Below, one piece after another: positions 25,378 through 34,926 of a stretch of DNA of 62,031 nt. Position numbers and translations under genes: made by a program. Source of the stretch: Phycisphaerae bacterium. Lineage in GTDB: Bacteria > Planctomycetota > Phycisphaerae > Sedimentisphaerales > UBA12454. The notes under the pieces are model-generated. The model worked only from the letters and a program-made list of their open reading frames with translations. It searched no databases and was not told the DNA's origin. The stretch lies in assembly GCA_041652575.1 (NCBI GenBank), contig JBAZHC010000016.1, forward strand, positions 1-62,031, given 5' to 3'. Every line of letters begins with the position of its first letter. The stretch's first letter is position 1.

Positions 25378-26254
25378 TGTTTTGCACCTGCTCCTTGATT
25401 CGTTCAATGCACGATTTTATTTCAACCACATCAAGGCATATTTTCGAGTCCGAAGCCTTACTGGCTATCGTATTGGCCTCGCGAAGCATTTCCTGGGATA
25501 TGAAATCAAGTTTCCTGCCGGCATAGTCGCCAGTCTGACAGTTCGCAAGGAACTGCTCAAGATGAGAACTTAATCTGATAATTTCCTCACTTATATCGCT
25601 TCTGTCGGCAAACAGTGCCACTTCCCTTGCGAGAGTCGCGCTGTCAAGCTCAAGGCGGGCATTTGCCAAAAGTTCTTTAACACGACAGGCGAGTCTATCC
25701 TGATATTCGCCGGTAACAATTTTACCGCGTACTTTAATTCCTTCGAGCAGGCTGCTTATTCGACTGCATTGCTGCTTAAGGTCTTCAGTGAGCGACTGGC
25801 CTTCCTGAGCCCGCATTTTTTTGAGCTGCTCGACAGCCTGTCCGGTCACATTAAGGACCGCTTTGCGTAATTGTTCAGCCTTTTCGTTCTCCGGCTCCTG
25901 CGGTCTTACAACGCCCGGCAACAAAAGCAGGTCGGCAAGATTTATTCCGCACTGCACGCCGCTGCTGCACTGAACGCCGTTAAGCTTTTCCACATAGCTT
26001 TTCAGGGCGGAGGAATCTATTTCGTACATCGGCTCGCCGCTGACGTTTTTATACCGCAGAAAATAATTAACCGCACCGCGATAGATATTGGCCCGCAGAA
26101 GCTTTTCGATATCATGCTCGAGAAAAGCCGTAGATTCCGGCACCCTGATGCTCGGCTTGAAATACCGGTTATTAACCGTTTTTATTTCAACAGCATAGCT
26201 TACGCCGTCTATCTCACGGCAAATACGGGCAAATCCTGTCATACTATTTAACAT
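25370..26254 (-). CDS. YicC family protein (endoribonuclease-like)
   Basis: 294 residues. The N-terminus MLNSMTGFA and NNRYFK, the middle LLLLPGVV and the C-terminus KLDFISQEMLREANTIASKASD are YicC signatures. YicC proteins act on RNA in E. coli and Bacillus; the exact target here is unknown. The yicC-gmk-rpoZ order is widely conserved. Residues near 92-101 contain a small duplication (GVQC-SS-GVQC) encoded by a near-direct DNA repeat around 25955-25985. Confidence 0.85.
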   Translation of the reverse strand: MLNSMTGFARICREIDGVSYAVEIKTVNNRYFKPSIRVPESTAFLEHDIEKLLRANIYRGAVNYFLRYKNVSGEPMYEIDSSALKSYVEKLNGVQCSSGVQCGINLADLLLLPGVVRPQEPENEKAEQLRKAVLNVTGQAVEQLKKMRAQEGQSLTEDLKQQCSRISSLLEGIKVRGKIVTGEYQDRLACRVKELLANARLELDSATLAREVALFADRSDISEEIIRLSSHLEQFLANCQTGDYAGRKLDFISQEMLREANTIASKASDSKICLDVVEIKSCIERIKEQVQNIE

Positions 26255-26266
26255 ATATCGCGACCT

Positions 26267-26686
26267 TTATTTAGCAGATGCCGGAGTATTCGATTCCGGA
26301 ATCTGACTGTTTTCTGATTGCTGACTCTGTGCCTGCTGTTCGGTTTGGAGAAGCTGGTCGGTGTCAACAGGCATCGCAGGCGCCGAAACAGGCGCTGCGG
26401 GCTTCTGCCCCTGGAGATACTCGCTTGTCTGCGGTTTGAACCATTTAGCCGCAACGACGCTAAGCACCAGCCATACCGCCACGAGACTAATCGTGACCCA
26501 TGTTAGAAAATCACCGGTCTTTGTTCCGAGCAGTGAATTGCTGATTCCGCCGAACGCGCTGCTGAGTCCGCCGCCGCGGCCTTTCTGTATCAGAACAAGA
26601 AGCACCATTGCCACTGCCACAAAAAGCCAGATACCGACAACAATTTTCATTACAAACGGTACCGTTGCCAAAACAAAATCCATCAT
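26267..26686 (-). CDS. secG: Protein translocase subunit SecG
   Basis: 139 residues. Two membrane helices (about 9-32 and 61-81) flank the cytoplasmic loop IQKGRGGGLSSAFGG, the SecG hallmark. SecG assists SecYE in protein export. The C-terminal 55 residues are Gln/Ala/Pro/Ser-rich and longer than in many SecG proteins; such tails occur in several phyla. The gene lies between tpiA and yicC. MM at the start leaves one codon of doubt about the start. Confidence 0.88.
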   Translation of the reverse strand: MMDFVLATVPFVMKIVVGIWLFVAVAMVLLVLIQKGRGGGLSSAFGGISNSLLGTKTGDFLTWVTISLVAVWLVLSVVAAKWFKPQTSEYLQGQKPAAPVSAPAMPVDTDQLLQTEQQAQSQQSENSQIPESNTPASAK

Positions 26687-26728
26687 ATTTATTACCTCTA
26701 TAAAATTTTAAATTTATTTTTAAATTAT

Positions 26729-27499
26729 TTATTTCTTCGCCTGTGCGGCGGCTTTAACCATCGCGGCAAAATCATCAGCCTTAAGGCTTGCGCCTCCGAC
26801 AAGCAATCCGTCAATGTCCGGCTGAGCCATCAATTCGGCAGCGTTGTCCGGTTTCGCCGAGCCGCCGTACTGGATTATAATCTGCTCGGCAAGCGCCTTA
26901 TTATACATCGCCGAGATTAACTGTCGAATCATTAAATGTACTTCCTGAGCCTGAGCCGGAGTAGCGTTAAGGCCGGTGCCGATTGCCCAGACAGGCTCGT
27001 AAGCGATTGTTACAGCCTTTGCCTTTTCGGCGGTTATTCCAGCCATACCTTTTTGTATCTGCTCTTTGACTACCTGCTCGGTTTTGCCTGCTTTTCGCTC
27101 TTCAAGAAGCTCGCCGACACAGAATATCGGCAGAAGACCTGCGTCTATCGCAGCGATAAGTTTTTTATTTATAAGCACATCGGTTTCTTTAATAACGTGC
27201 CGTCTTTCGGAATGGCCAATGAGCACATTTTTGCAGCCGACATCCTTTAACATCTGGCAGCTTACCTCGCCTGTGAAAGCGCCTTTCGCTTCGAAGTAAA
27301 CATCCTGCGCGCCGAGGCCGACATTCGAAGAGCCGAGCGCGTTTTTCACTGCCGCAAGATAAACAAAAGGCGGACAAACTGAAACGTCAACATCCGCAAG
27401 CAGACTTTGACATTTTTCCGCTACGCCTTTTGCAAGCTCAACGGCACTTTTGCCGTCCGTATTCATCTTCCAGTTGCCGCCTATAAACGGTTTTCTCAT
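26729..27499 (-). CDS. tpiA: Triosephosphate isomerase
   Basis: 256 residues from the ATG at 27499 (MRKPFIGGNWKMN), preceded by GGAG. It interconverts DHAP and glyceraldehyde-3-P in glycolysis. Catalytic residues: the Lys in GGNWKMN, the His in IGHSERR and the Glu in AYEPVWAIGTG. The phosphate-binding GGSAKPDNAAEL and VGGASL complete the barrel. It sits upstream of secG (a common pairing) and 18 bases after pheA. A TTG five codons upstream is not used. Confidence 0.95.
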   Translation of the reverse strand: MRKPFIGGNWKMNTDGKSAVELAKGVAEKCQSLLADVDVSVCPPFVYLAAVKNALGSSNVGLGAQDVYFEAKGAFTGEVSCQMLKDVGCKNVLIGHSERRHVIKETDVLINKKLIAAIDAGLLPIFCVGELLEERKAGKTEQVVKEQIQKGMAGITAEKAKAVTIAYEPVWAIGTGLNATPAQAQEVHLMIRQLISAMYNKALAEQIIIQYGGSAKPDNAAELMAQPDIDGLLVGGASLKADDFAAMVKAAAQAKK

Positions 27500-27517
27500 T
27501 ATTCTGGTCTCCAAAAA

Positions 27518-28585
27518 TTACTCTAACAATGTATCGCTTTTAGGATAACTGCCCAGCACGGAAAGCTGGAGGCAGTGCTGTTTAACTTCATTCAGGCAGG
27601 CGATAAATTTTTCGTCTTTGCGATGGCCCTGACATTCGACAAAGAAATAATATTCGCGCTGTCTCTTTTTGCTCGGTCTCGATTCTATATTAGTCAGGTT
27701 GACCTGGCTTTTCTTAAATACATCCAGCACATCCGCCAAAGCACCTGCCTTGTGAGCGGTACTGAACAATATCGAGGTTTTATCTTCGCCGCAGGGCCTT
27801 GCGTCTTCTTTACTTATTACAAGAAAACGAGTTACGTTGTTGGCGATATCTTCAATATTCTCGCATATCACTTTTAAGCCGTAGAGTTCGGCGGCAATAT
27901 CCGAGCCGATAGCAGCGGCAAATTTTTCCTGGGCAGCCATTTGCGCCGCTTTCGCGGTCGAGGCAACAGCTATCGTATTGGCTTCCTTAAAAGTCGTACT
28001 GAGCCATTGGCGACACTGAGCAAAAACCTCCGGCTTGGAATAAACTTTCTGAACTTCCTTTAAAGCACAGTTGGCCAAGAGGTTATGATGAATCGGCATA
28101 AAAACTTCGGCACAAATCAGAACATTCGTATCGACAAAGGCGTCGAGCGTTTCGACTACGCCGCCGCCGGCGGAATTTTCGACCGGCACAACGCCCAAAT
28201 CACAATGGCCGCGGCTGACCTCGTCGAATATTCCGCGAATATCCATAACTGGTTCGTACTCAACACTTTGGCCGAATTTGCGAATCGCGGCAGTATGCGT
28301 AAAACTGCCCTCGGGACCTAAATAAGAAATCCTGAGAGGACGCTCCAAAAAGAACGAACCGCTCATAAGTTCCCGCCAGACAGCATGTAACGTCTTGTCG
28401 GGCAAAGGACCCTTATTCAACTCGGAAACCCGCTGCAAAACCTTTTTTTCACGGTCGGGAGCGTAAATCGGACCATCACCCTTCAATTTTCCGATTTCTA
28501 TAACTACTTGCGCACGCTCATTTAACAGCTCAACGAGCTTTGCGTCAATCTGGTCGATATTTTTACGTAAATCCTCAAGATTCAT
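27518..28585 (-). CDS. pheA: Bifunctional chorismate mutase/prephenate dehydratase (P-protein)
   Basis: 355 residues from the ATG at 28585 (MNLEDLRKNIDQID). An AroQ chorismate mutase (about 1-85), then prephenate dehydratase (ISYLGPEGSFTHTAA to NVTRFLVISK), then an ACT domain with ESRPSKKRQREYYFFVE, the phenylalanine-sensing ESRP motif. It carries chorismate to phenylpyruvate, likely with feedback control by Phe. The frame continues upstream 25 codons, but those codons are CACAGAG-type repeat (28594-28648) and encode an implausible leucine/cysteine-rich start. No good ribosome site precedes the ATG, because the repeat occupies that place. Confidence 0.92.
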   Translation of the reverse strand: MNLEDLRKNIDQIDAKLVELLNERAQVVIEIGKLKGDGPIYAPDREKKVLQRVSELNKGPLPDKTLHAVWRELMSGSFFLERPLRISYLGPEGSFTHTAAIRKFGQSVEYEPVMDIRGIFDEVSRGHCDLGVVPVENSAGGGVVETLDAFVDTNVLICAEVFMPIHHNLLANCALKEVQKVYSKPEVFAQCRQWLSTTFKEANTIAVASTAKAAQMAAQEKFAAAIGSDIAAELYGLKVICENIEDIANNVTRFLVISKEDARPCGEDKTSILFSTAHKAGALADVLDVFKKSQVNLTNIESRPSKKRQREYYFFVECQGHRKDEKFIACLNEVKQHCLQLSVLGSYPKSDTLLE

Positions 28586-28593
28586 TGAGTTAC

Positions 28594-28648
28594 AGCCACA
28601 GAGATAATTTATTATTAAAAGCCACAGAGAGCACAGAGGACACAGAGA
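28594..28648. repeat. CACAGAG-type repeat tract upstream of pheA
   Basis: AGC-CACAGAGA, an AT-rich gap, then AGC-CACAGAGA with two more CACAGAG units, all in the same direction. It is a relative of the inverted octamer elements at 14000-14071 and 41702-41775. Confidence 0.5.
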
Positions 28649-28799
28649 AAAAGATACCATAACCCTCTGTCAATGTATAAGTTACAAAAACAGAATAAAT
28701 ATAATAAGCCTATAAACCTGCTATGTTTACCACAATCGACACCAGTAGTCAAATAAATTGACCGTCAAGCCCTATACTCATAAATAATTGTTTTCCCTC

Positions 28800-28828
28800 T
28801 TGACAAAATACGGTATTTGTGGTATAAT
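28800..28828 (+). promoter_or_regulatory. Consensus sigma-70 promoter of HAF-repeat gene
   Basis: TTGACA (28800-28805), exactly 17 bases, TATAAT (28823-28828). Both boxes match the housekeeping consensus in full, 77 bases before the GTG start. It is the best promoter in the window. Confidence 0.85.
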
Positions 28829-28905
28829 ACTGTCCAATAATGGGAGATAGGGAGAAACTTCGGAATCTTAACTGAGTTTTAATCCAAGTTTCAGGAGTAG
28901 AGGCC

Positions 28906-29889
28906 GTGAAGAAGAAGTTTCTTTTTGCAATTCTAATTGTTATTTTCACCGTCAATAATTTCACTTTTGCATACCTAAACGTTATAGACCTTGGTACTCT
29001 CGGCGGAAATACCAGTAGCGCCGGCTCAGTGAATAACAATGGCCAAATCGCAGGCTACGCAAAGAACAGTTCCGGCAAATACCTTGCTTGTCTTTTTGAC
29101 TCAACAGGAAATGGAGCCAATATCGACCTTGGAACCCTTGGCGAATTAGGGAGTGAGGCATTATCAATTAATAATCATGGCCAAATTGTAGGCTGGGCTC
29201 GTAACTATCCCTTCCGCGACCGTGCTTGCGCCTGTTTTTTCGACCCGACTGGAGGCGGAGCTAATGTGGACCTCGGAACTATTGCCGGCTATGCAAACAG
29301 TGAAGCCCGTTCTATCAATGACAACGGACAGATTGTAGGTTCGTGTTTTACAACAGGAAGTTCGCCTTCTTCAATTATTTACCGCGCCTGTCTTTTTGAC
29401 TCGACAGGCAATGGGGCCAATATCGACCTTGGCACACTCGGCGGCAACAGCAGCAAGGCCATCTGCATAAATAACAGCAACCAAATTGCAGGTTATGCAA
29501 GAACGGATTCCGGCTATGAGCATGCGTGTCTTTTTGACCCAACTGGAAATGGAGCCAATATAGACCTTGGAACCCTTACAGGCAATTACAGTGCAGCTTA
29601 TGCCATAAATAATAAAGGCCGAATTATCGGCGATGCTGACTACCAACCCTGTCTTTTTGACCCAACAGGGCAAGGCAATAATATTAACCTCAGCAGTCTC
29701 ATAGATCCCGCTTCAGGCTGGACATTGCTTATGGTCAATGGAATAAATGATAACGACTGGGTAGTGGGAATAGGAGCTCACAACGGCCAACTACACGGAG
29801 TTCTGTTTGTGATACCTGAGCCAATGACAATTGCTCTATTGACTTTAGGCGGATTGGCAGTAATTAGCAAAAGAAAAACAAAAATTTAA
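28906..29889 (+). CDS. Secreted HAF-repeat protein with PEP-CTERM tail
   Basis: 327 residues from a GTG with AGGAG 10 bases upstream. Signal peptide (KKKFLFAILIVIFTVNNFTFA), then about six repeats of the HAF type: IDLGTLGG, then xxAxxINNxGQIVGxA, then ACLFDxTGNGAN. The tail is IPEP-MTIALLTLGGLAV-ISKRKTK: the PEP motif, a hydrophobic helix and a basic end, i.e. a PEP-CTERM signal processed by an exosortase, which is not encoded in this window. The product should end up secreted or surface-linked with the exopolysaccharide. Function unknown. The repeats are alike at the DNA level as well (ACAGGAAATGGAGCCAATAT-type units). It is driven by a full consensus promoter. Confidence 0.85.
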   Translation: MKKKFLFAILIVIFTVNNFTFAYLNVIDLGTLGGNTSSAGSVNNNGQIAGYAKNSSGKYLACLFDSTGNGANIDLGTLGELGSEALSINNHGQIVGWARNYPFRDRACACFFDPTGGGANVDLGTIAGYANSEARSINDNGQIVGSCFTTGSSPSSIIYRACLFDSTGNGANIDLGTLGGNSSKAICINNSNQIAGYARTDSGYEHACLFDPTGNGANIDLGTLTGNYSAAYAINNKGRIIGDADYQPCLFDPTGQGNNINLSSLIDPASGWTLLMVNGINDNDWVVGIGAHNGQLHGVLFVIPEPMTIALLTLGGLAVISKRKTKI

Positions 29890-29957
29890 AACAATAAACT
29901 CCCAATATTCCGCCGTCGTTAAAACTATGGCGGACAAGAAACTTGAGGGCTTTCGGA

Positions 29958-31268
29958 TTACATTAGATTTTTTACGGTATATTGCGCAAGAGACTGGCGG
30001 TAATTATCGGTAATCTGCTTTATGACGGCAGATTCGTCGCCGGGGGCGGCACCTTCGACGGCAAATGAAGCCTTTGCGACGGCATCGTAAATATCAGATA
30101 GTTTTACATTCTCTGAATTTGTGGCGGGAGCGTAGCCGGCGGCAGGTTCGCTTATTCTCAGCAGCAAGCCGGATTTTACAAGATGATTCAAAACCTTATC
30201 GGTGAAATCGGCAGGAAGATTCAACTGGCTGCAGACAAGCTCCGGCGGGACTGGAACGTTTTGGGTTTCGAATTTAGCGCAGATAAATTTCATAACGTTT
30301 ATTAACTGCATATCCGTGGCGAGGAAATATTCCTGACGGCGAAAGGCGGCGGCTTTTTCGGCCTGCTCGATGGTCGTTAAATTCTGGGTCGTAAAAGTAA
30401 GCTGAAGACCGAAAAGAACGATGAGCCAGGTAATGTAAATCCATAAGACCGCCAGAGGAATAAGGCCGAGGACGCCATAGATTTTGCTGTATGGGATAAA
30501 TTTGACATAAACGCCGAAACCCCATTTTGCGAGCGTCCAGACAAGAGCGGCAACGAGTGCGCCCCAAAAAGCGGCTTTGGCGGAAACTTTAGCGTTTGGC
30601 ATAAGTATATAAAGTGCAAACAGGCCGGCAAAGGCAACGACAAACGGGACGAGCGGCGCTATGTACGTAAAAACGCCATGGGTGAAATGAGAGGTAATGC
30701 TGTAACGTGCGTTGACGTAAACGACGACGCCGAAAAGCAAAGGGCCGAGAGTGAGAAAGGCCCAGTAATTCGAAACTCTCTGGACGAAATTTCGGCCGCG
30801 GGTTACGCCCCATATCGTGTTAAACGAATTTTCGATAGTGATTAAAACCATAATGGCGACCCATATAACAATCAGGCTGCCGACAACTGTAATAGAGCCT
30901 GTGTTTAAATTTTCATAATAGGAAGCTGTAAACTCATCGAATTTCTGCGCGAGATTAATTTTTTTTTCAGGGTCGTTAGGGTCGGCGGTGTATTGAATAT
31001 TTTTCAGGAAAGTCTGCTCGTAAACAAAATTCTTCAGGGGGTCGCCGATTTTTTCAAAGGCGCCGATAGAATGAAAAAGAAGCAGCGTTACAATCGCAAG
31101 CGGGACAAATCCGAAAATCGTGTTATACGAAAGAACCTTTGCCTGGATATAGGCCTTGTTTTTGACGAGGAGTTTTATGCACTGGGGCCAGAGCCTTATC
31201 TGGAAAATCAAAAAACGCGTAAATTTACTCAGTTCATGAGTCGGCGTAGATAATAATTTTTCGAACAT
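29958..31268 (-). CDS. YihY/BrkB family membrane protein with C-terminal winged-helix-like region
   Basis: 436 residues. Six hydrophobic segments between about 45 and 300, with LSYNTIFGFVPL, WVAIMVLITIENSFNTIWGV and IYITWLIVLFGLQL as in the YihY/RNase BN-like (BrkB) family. The family was once called ribonuclease BN, which is considered wrong. The actual role is open. The C-terminal 120 residues (MKFICAKFETQ, PPELVCSQLNLPADFTDKVLNHLVKSGLL) look like a winged helix, as in some family members. It follows the AsmA-like gene after 11 bases, so they form a pair concerned with the envelope. Confidence 0.82.
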   Translation of the reverse strand: MFEKLLSTPTHELSKFTRFLIFQIRLWPQCIKLLVKNKAYIQAKVLSYNTIFGFVPLAIVTLLLFHSIGAFEKIGDPLKNFVYEQTFLKNIQYTADPNDPEKKINLAQKFDEFTASYYENLNTGSITVVGSLIVIWVAIMVLITIENSFNTIWGVTRGRNFVQRVSNYWAFLTLGPLLFGVVVYVNARYSITSHFTHGVFTYIAPLVPFVVAFAGLFALYILMPNAKVSAKAAFWGALVAALVWTLAKWGFGVYVKFIPYSKIYGVLGLIPLAVLWIYITWLIVLFGLQLTFTTQNLTTIEQAEKAAAFRRQEYFLATDMQLINVMKFICAKFETQNVPVPPELVCSQLNLPADFTDKVLNHLVKSGLLLRISEPAAGYAPATNSENVKLSDIYDAVAKASFAVEGAAPGDESAVIKQITDNYRQSLAQYTVKNLM

Positions 31269-31279
31269 ATCGCGTTCCT

Positions 31280-34200
31280 TTATTTAAATATTTTCTGCAG
31301 CTGATTTTCAAGTTCCTGCTTAAGCTGATCCTGAAGGAGCTGGCCCATATCGATTTCGGGCTTGTTAATTGTTCCTTTCAGGGGCAGCTTAACTCTCTGG
31401 CCGTTGCGGGTAAACGGCAGAGTAATGGTCATCTGCATGGATTTATCGAGGCCGATATGGCCGCTGAAATTAATGCTCTTGCCTCCGAGGTTCATCTGCA
31501 TATCGTCGTAACTAAGAATACCATTTTCAAGAACAAACCGCGTAGGCAGAACGGCAATATTGGCATCGGGGGAGATACCTGAAAGCTGGGCAATCTGGCC
31601 CAGCAGGGAAGAGCCGCCGAGGTGCATATCGTCGATGGTAAGCGTGCCCGTAATTTGAGTGGAGTTCTGATAGCCCGACTGGAGAGGAAACGCCAGTTTT
31701 TCACAATCGAAACTCAGGACGCCTGAAATATCGGCGGCATCGGCAAAAAGAGGATTGACATACCGCAGAAGCGTATCGGTAACCTGACGGGTAATCTGAA
31801 TTCTATCGAAAATCTTAACTGGTGCGGGAGTTTTGAGCATCGCAGGCTTGTCCTTGAAATTCGCGGATGCGCCAAAATTCAGTTTGCCTTCGTTGACAAC
31901 CGTTGAAAACGGAGCGATTGTCATAAGGCCGTTGTCAATGTTAATATTGAACTGGCTTTTGCCGATATTGAGACCCATATACTCGGCACTGTCAAAGCCG
32001 AACGATGTTTTGGCGTTCATATTCGACGTGAACAGAGCGGGCTGCTGTTTCGGATAAGACGTTGTAAACGTTACCGAATCGCTCCTTTTGCCTGTCGCGG
32101 AAAAACCGCTGGGCATAAACGGAGCAATAAGCGAGCTTGCGGCGGCCAGGTCGTAATCGGCCTTGAGCGAACCTTCGGTCTTTACGTTTTGGCCCGATTC
32201 GGCATTGGTGAGTTTGCCGGACAATTTTATCTGCGGGCTTGTGAGCAAAAGTTTCTCAATCGTGTAAATTTTCGCGGTGGTATCGAATCTTCCATTGAAG
32301 GCGATGTTCATATATTCCTGCGAAAAAGTCTGTTTGCCGGGATAGGCGAGACTGAACTTGTTTATCGCTATCTGTTTTGTCATCGCATCGACGATGTTGT
32401 CCTTTATATTCAGAGCGATATCGCCCTGCATTGAGCCGGCAAACTGCGACTGCGGGTCAACGCCCGCAAAAGTCCGCAGATACTGGCCGGCCTTGTCAAG
32501 CTCAAGAGCCATATCCGCCTTTATCTGAATCTGGCCTGCCGCGTTCGAGCCGAACGGTATTCTCGAATCTTTCAGATTTATTTTACCTGCCGAGGCGACA
32601 ATGTCGGCGGAGTTGACGGTAAGCTGTTTGTTTTCAGTATCGCAGGTGAAATCAAATTTGATATTGGCGGCAGGTTCTGAAATTACGCCGCCGTCAGGCA
32701 TTTTCACAAAAAGATTACTGAACGCTCCGGAGCCGGTGCTGCTGAGAATCCCTTTGACCAGAGAACCGCGGCCTGCAAGATTGACATCGCCGGTGAGAGT
32801 CTGTCTTATTTCGATAAACTGTCCCACGTCGCTCTGCATTTTTGCAAGGTCGACGTCGGCGGTATAATTCATATTGTCTGTCGTGCCGTTAAGTTTGGCC
32901 TTTACAAAAGCCGAATCGACGTCAAATCTTTCAATCGTTATTTTATCTCCCTGCGAGGTAATCTTTGCGTCAACTTCCACAGGCTTTGAAAGAACCATCC
33001 GTTTTACGGGGAAATTTCCCTCGAGCGCCCATAACTTGACTTTGCCGGTGAGGGTTCTTTTTCCGTTTTGAGCTTCGGTGTTTATGTCGCCGCTCAGCCT
33101 GCCGAAGTTGATATCTAAATCCTGTTTGAATTTCGCTATTGTTTTTACCTGTTTGAATGTTTTGGCGACATCGCAATCGAATGTCGCCTGCAGGGTATCG
33201 GCGGAATCTGCCTTCATAAAATCTTCAAAGCTGCGAAGGGTTTTCGGTACGGTTCCTTTTATATCTGCATCCAAACCATCGGCCCGGATTTTGAGCCGGT
33301 CGATATTTATCGCCTTTTCAGTCGTGCTGAGCTTGACATCGGTCTGAAATTTCGAAGTCTGAATCCGGTCGCCTTTGAGTACGGAGCCGGATATATCGAG
33401 ATTGCCGGCGTTAATTATTCCCTGAAGATTTTCAAACTGACCTTTCTGGATTTTGGCGTCCACGACGGCTTTTACCCTGCCGCTTGTTGTCATATTTACA
33501 TCGAAAACCTTAAACAGCGGCGCAAGAGTCGAAAGGTCAAGGTCGTTGACTTCGAGCGAAACGTCGCCTGTCGTATCGGCAAGCGACCATTCGTTTTTGC
33601 CGGTTTTTATTTCTCCAGAAGCGTTAATTTCAGAAACCTCGTTGGCCGAGGCAATAGCCATCGAAATATCAAAGCTGCTCTTGCTGCCAAGCGGCCTTAC
33701 GGCAAGTTTACTGTTTATATCTCTCAGCTCGAGAGTGCGCAGAATGTCGTTGGCGTCCGGCGCGGTGATTTTGAAATTGCCGCCGTTTATAGTCAGGTTT
33801 ATATGGTCGATTGCAAGCATAGCAGAAGAAGGCTGGGCCTTCAAGGCCTGCGCCTGCGCGGCGTTTTCCTGTGAAAGCAGAAGCGTGGAAGATGGAGCCT
33901 GTGTTTTTTTCCGCGCACACTCGCCGCCCATATTTATCAGGACCTGCGGCTGGTCTATAACGGCCTGGTCAATCGACAATCTGCCGCCCAGCAGCGCGAT
34001 ATAACTCGGACGAGCGGCGACCTGATTTGCGGTTATTTTCGTACAGCCGGCAGTGTCGGTAAAATCCAGCTTTTGCGCCCTTACGCCGTCGAACCAGCCC
34101 ATCGAGAGCGAGTCTATTTTGACTTTGCCATCAATGACGCTGTTTATCCTGCCGAGAATCATAGTTTTGCCGCTGCTGCTGGACAGATACACGGGAACAG

Positions 34201-34312
34201 CAAAAAACAGGATTAAAAAGAACAAACATAAAAAAGCGAGCATCCATAGAATAATTTTCTTTACGGAAATTTTTGAACGTTTTTTTCCCTGTGAATTATT
34301 TTCGGTCTGCAT
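31280..34312 (-). CDS. Large AsmA-like envelope protein
   Basis: 1,010 residues. A lysine-rich start, one membrane helix (about 23-47, ILWMLAFLCLFFLILFFAV), then a very long periplasmic stretch of repeated beta-rich units with LxISGSVLKGD, IDRLKIRADGLDADIKG and ISGVLSFDCEKL. A C-terminal part near LPLKGTINKPEIDMGQLL is typical of AsmA/DUF748-type proteins. Related large proteins (TamB, YhdP) form lipid-conducting bridges between membranes; that role here is inference. It follows frr with a 37-base gap and precedes yihY. Sequence similarity in this family is always weak. Confidence 0.7.
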   Translation of the reverse strand: MQTENNSQGKKRSKISVKKIILWMLAFLCLFFLILFFAVPVYLSSSSGKTMILGRINSVIDGKVKIDSLSMGWFDGVRAQKLDFTDTAGCTKITANQVAARPSYIALLGGRLSIDQAVIDQPQVLINMGGECARKKTQAPSSTLLLSQENAAQAQALKAQPSSAMLAIDHINLTINGGNFKITAPDANDILRTLELRDINSKLAVRPLGSKSSFDISMAIASANEVSEINASGEIKTGKNEWSLADTTGDVSLEVNDLDLSTLAPLFKVFDVNMTTSGRVKAVVDAKIQKGQFENLQGIINAGNLDISGSVLKGDRIQTSKFQTDVKLSTTEKAINIDRLKIRADGLDADIKGTVPKTLRSFEDFMKADSADTLQATFDCDVAKTFKQVKTIAKFKQDLDINFGRLSGDINTEAQNGKRTLTGKVKLWALEGNFPVKRMVLSKPVEVDAKITSQGDKITIERFDVDSAFVKAKLNGTTDNMNYTADVDLAKMQSDVGQFIEIRQTLTGDVNLAGRGSLVKGILSSTGSGAFSNLFVKMPDGGVISEPAANIKFDFTCDTENKQLTVNSADIVASAGKINLKDSRIPFGSNAAGQIQIKADMALELDKAGQYLRTFAGVDPQSQFAGSMQGDIALNIKDNIVDAMTKQIAINKFSLAYPGKQTFSQEYMNIAFNGRFDTTAKIYTIEKLLLTSPQIKLSGKLTNAESGQNVKTEGSLKADYDLAAASSLIAPFMPSGFSATGKRSDSVTFTTSYPKQQPALFTSNMNAKTSFGFDSAEYMGLNIGKSQFNINIDNGLMTIAPFSTVVNEGKLNFGASANFKDKPAMLKTPAPVKIFDRIQITRQVTDTLLRYVNPLFADAADISGVLSFDCEKLAFPLQSGYQNSTQITGTLTIDDMHLGGSSLLGQIAQLSGISPDANIAVLPTRFVLENGILSYDDMQMNLGGKSINFSGHIGLDKSMQMTITLPFTRNGQRVKLPLKGTINKPEIDMGQLLQDQLKQELENQLQKIFK

Positions 34313-34349
34313 TTTTTACCCCTCACAAAAGAAACTCAAAACGGCAAAA

Positions 34350-34910
34350 TCAGCTTTCCATAACTTCATCTGTTTTTAGTTTTATGGATTTGTCGATTCT
34401 GTCAGTATATATTCTTGTAAGTTCATCCATTTCTTTTTTGCCGTGGTCACGGTCGTCTTCTGTTAAAAGTTTCGCCTTCTGGTCGTCATCAAGTTTTTTA
34501 TTGGCATCCCGCCGTATGTTTCGGATACTGACTTTCGACTGTTCGCCAAGCTGTTTGACCTGCGCGGCGAGCTGTTTTCTTCTTTCGCCCGACAACGGCG
34601 GAACACTCAGCCTGATGATTTTGCCGTCCGACATCGGAGCGATGGAAAGGTCGCTGCTTTTAATCGCTTTTTCTATGTCCTTTATGGAGGCGGGGTCAAA
34701 CGGCTTTATGACAATCATACTCGTCTCCGGAATCGAGAGCGTCGCAATTTGTTTCAAAGGCGTCGGGGTACCGTAATATTCGACCCTGAGATTTTCAACA
34801 AGTCCGGTGGACGCCCTGCCGGTTCTGACAGTTTTGAATTCACTCATTAGAAATTCAAACGCCTTTTCCATCATGTTTTTGTGCTCATTGATAATTTTCT
34901 GAGTAGGCAT
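34350..34910 (-). CDS. frr: Ribosome recycling factor
   Basis: 186 residues, standard length. With EF-G it splits post-termination ribosomes. MEKAFEFLMSEFKTVRTGRAS and LVENLRVEYYGTPTPLKQIATLS form the start of the three-helix domain; VPPLSGERRKQLAAQVKQL and VSIRNIRRDANKKL the conserved end. It lies 16 bases after pyrH in the classical rpsB-tsf-pyrH-frr order. The ATG follows AGGAGCC, a good ribosome site. Confidence 0.96.
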   Translation of the reverse strand: MPTQKIINEHKNMMEKAFEFLMSEFKTVRTGRASTGLVENLRVEYYGTPTPLKQIATLSIPETSMIVIKPFDPASIKDIEKAIKSSDLSIAPMSDGKIIRLSVPPLSGERRKQLAAQVKQLGEQSKVSIRNIRRDANKKLDDDQKAKLLTEDDRDHGKKEMDELTRIYTDRIDKSIKLKTDEVMES

Positions 34911-34926
34911 AATCGGCTCCTGTAAA

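Larger units (their letters stand above)
28586..28905. other. Divergent spacer: octamer-type repeat and promoter
   Basis: 320 bases between pheA (minus) and the HAF gene (plus). The pheA side is taken up by CACAGAG-type repeats (28594-28648); the other side carries a near-perfect plus-strand promoter at 28800-28828. The middle shows nothing else. Confidence 0.6.

Noticed and set aside
28586..28660. A 25-codon N-terminal extension of pheA rich in Leu and Cys
   Set aside because: It is a readthrough of the CACAGAG-type repeat. P-proteins start close to the chorismate mutase helix, as at 28585.
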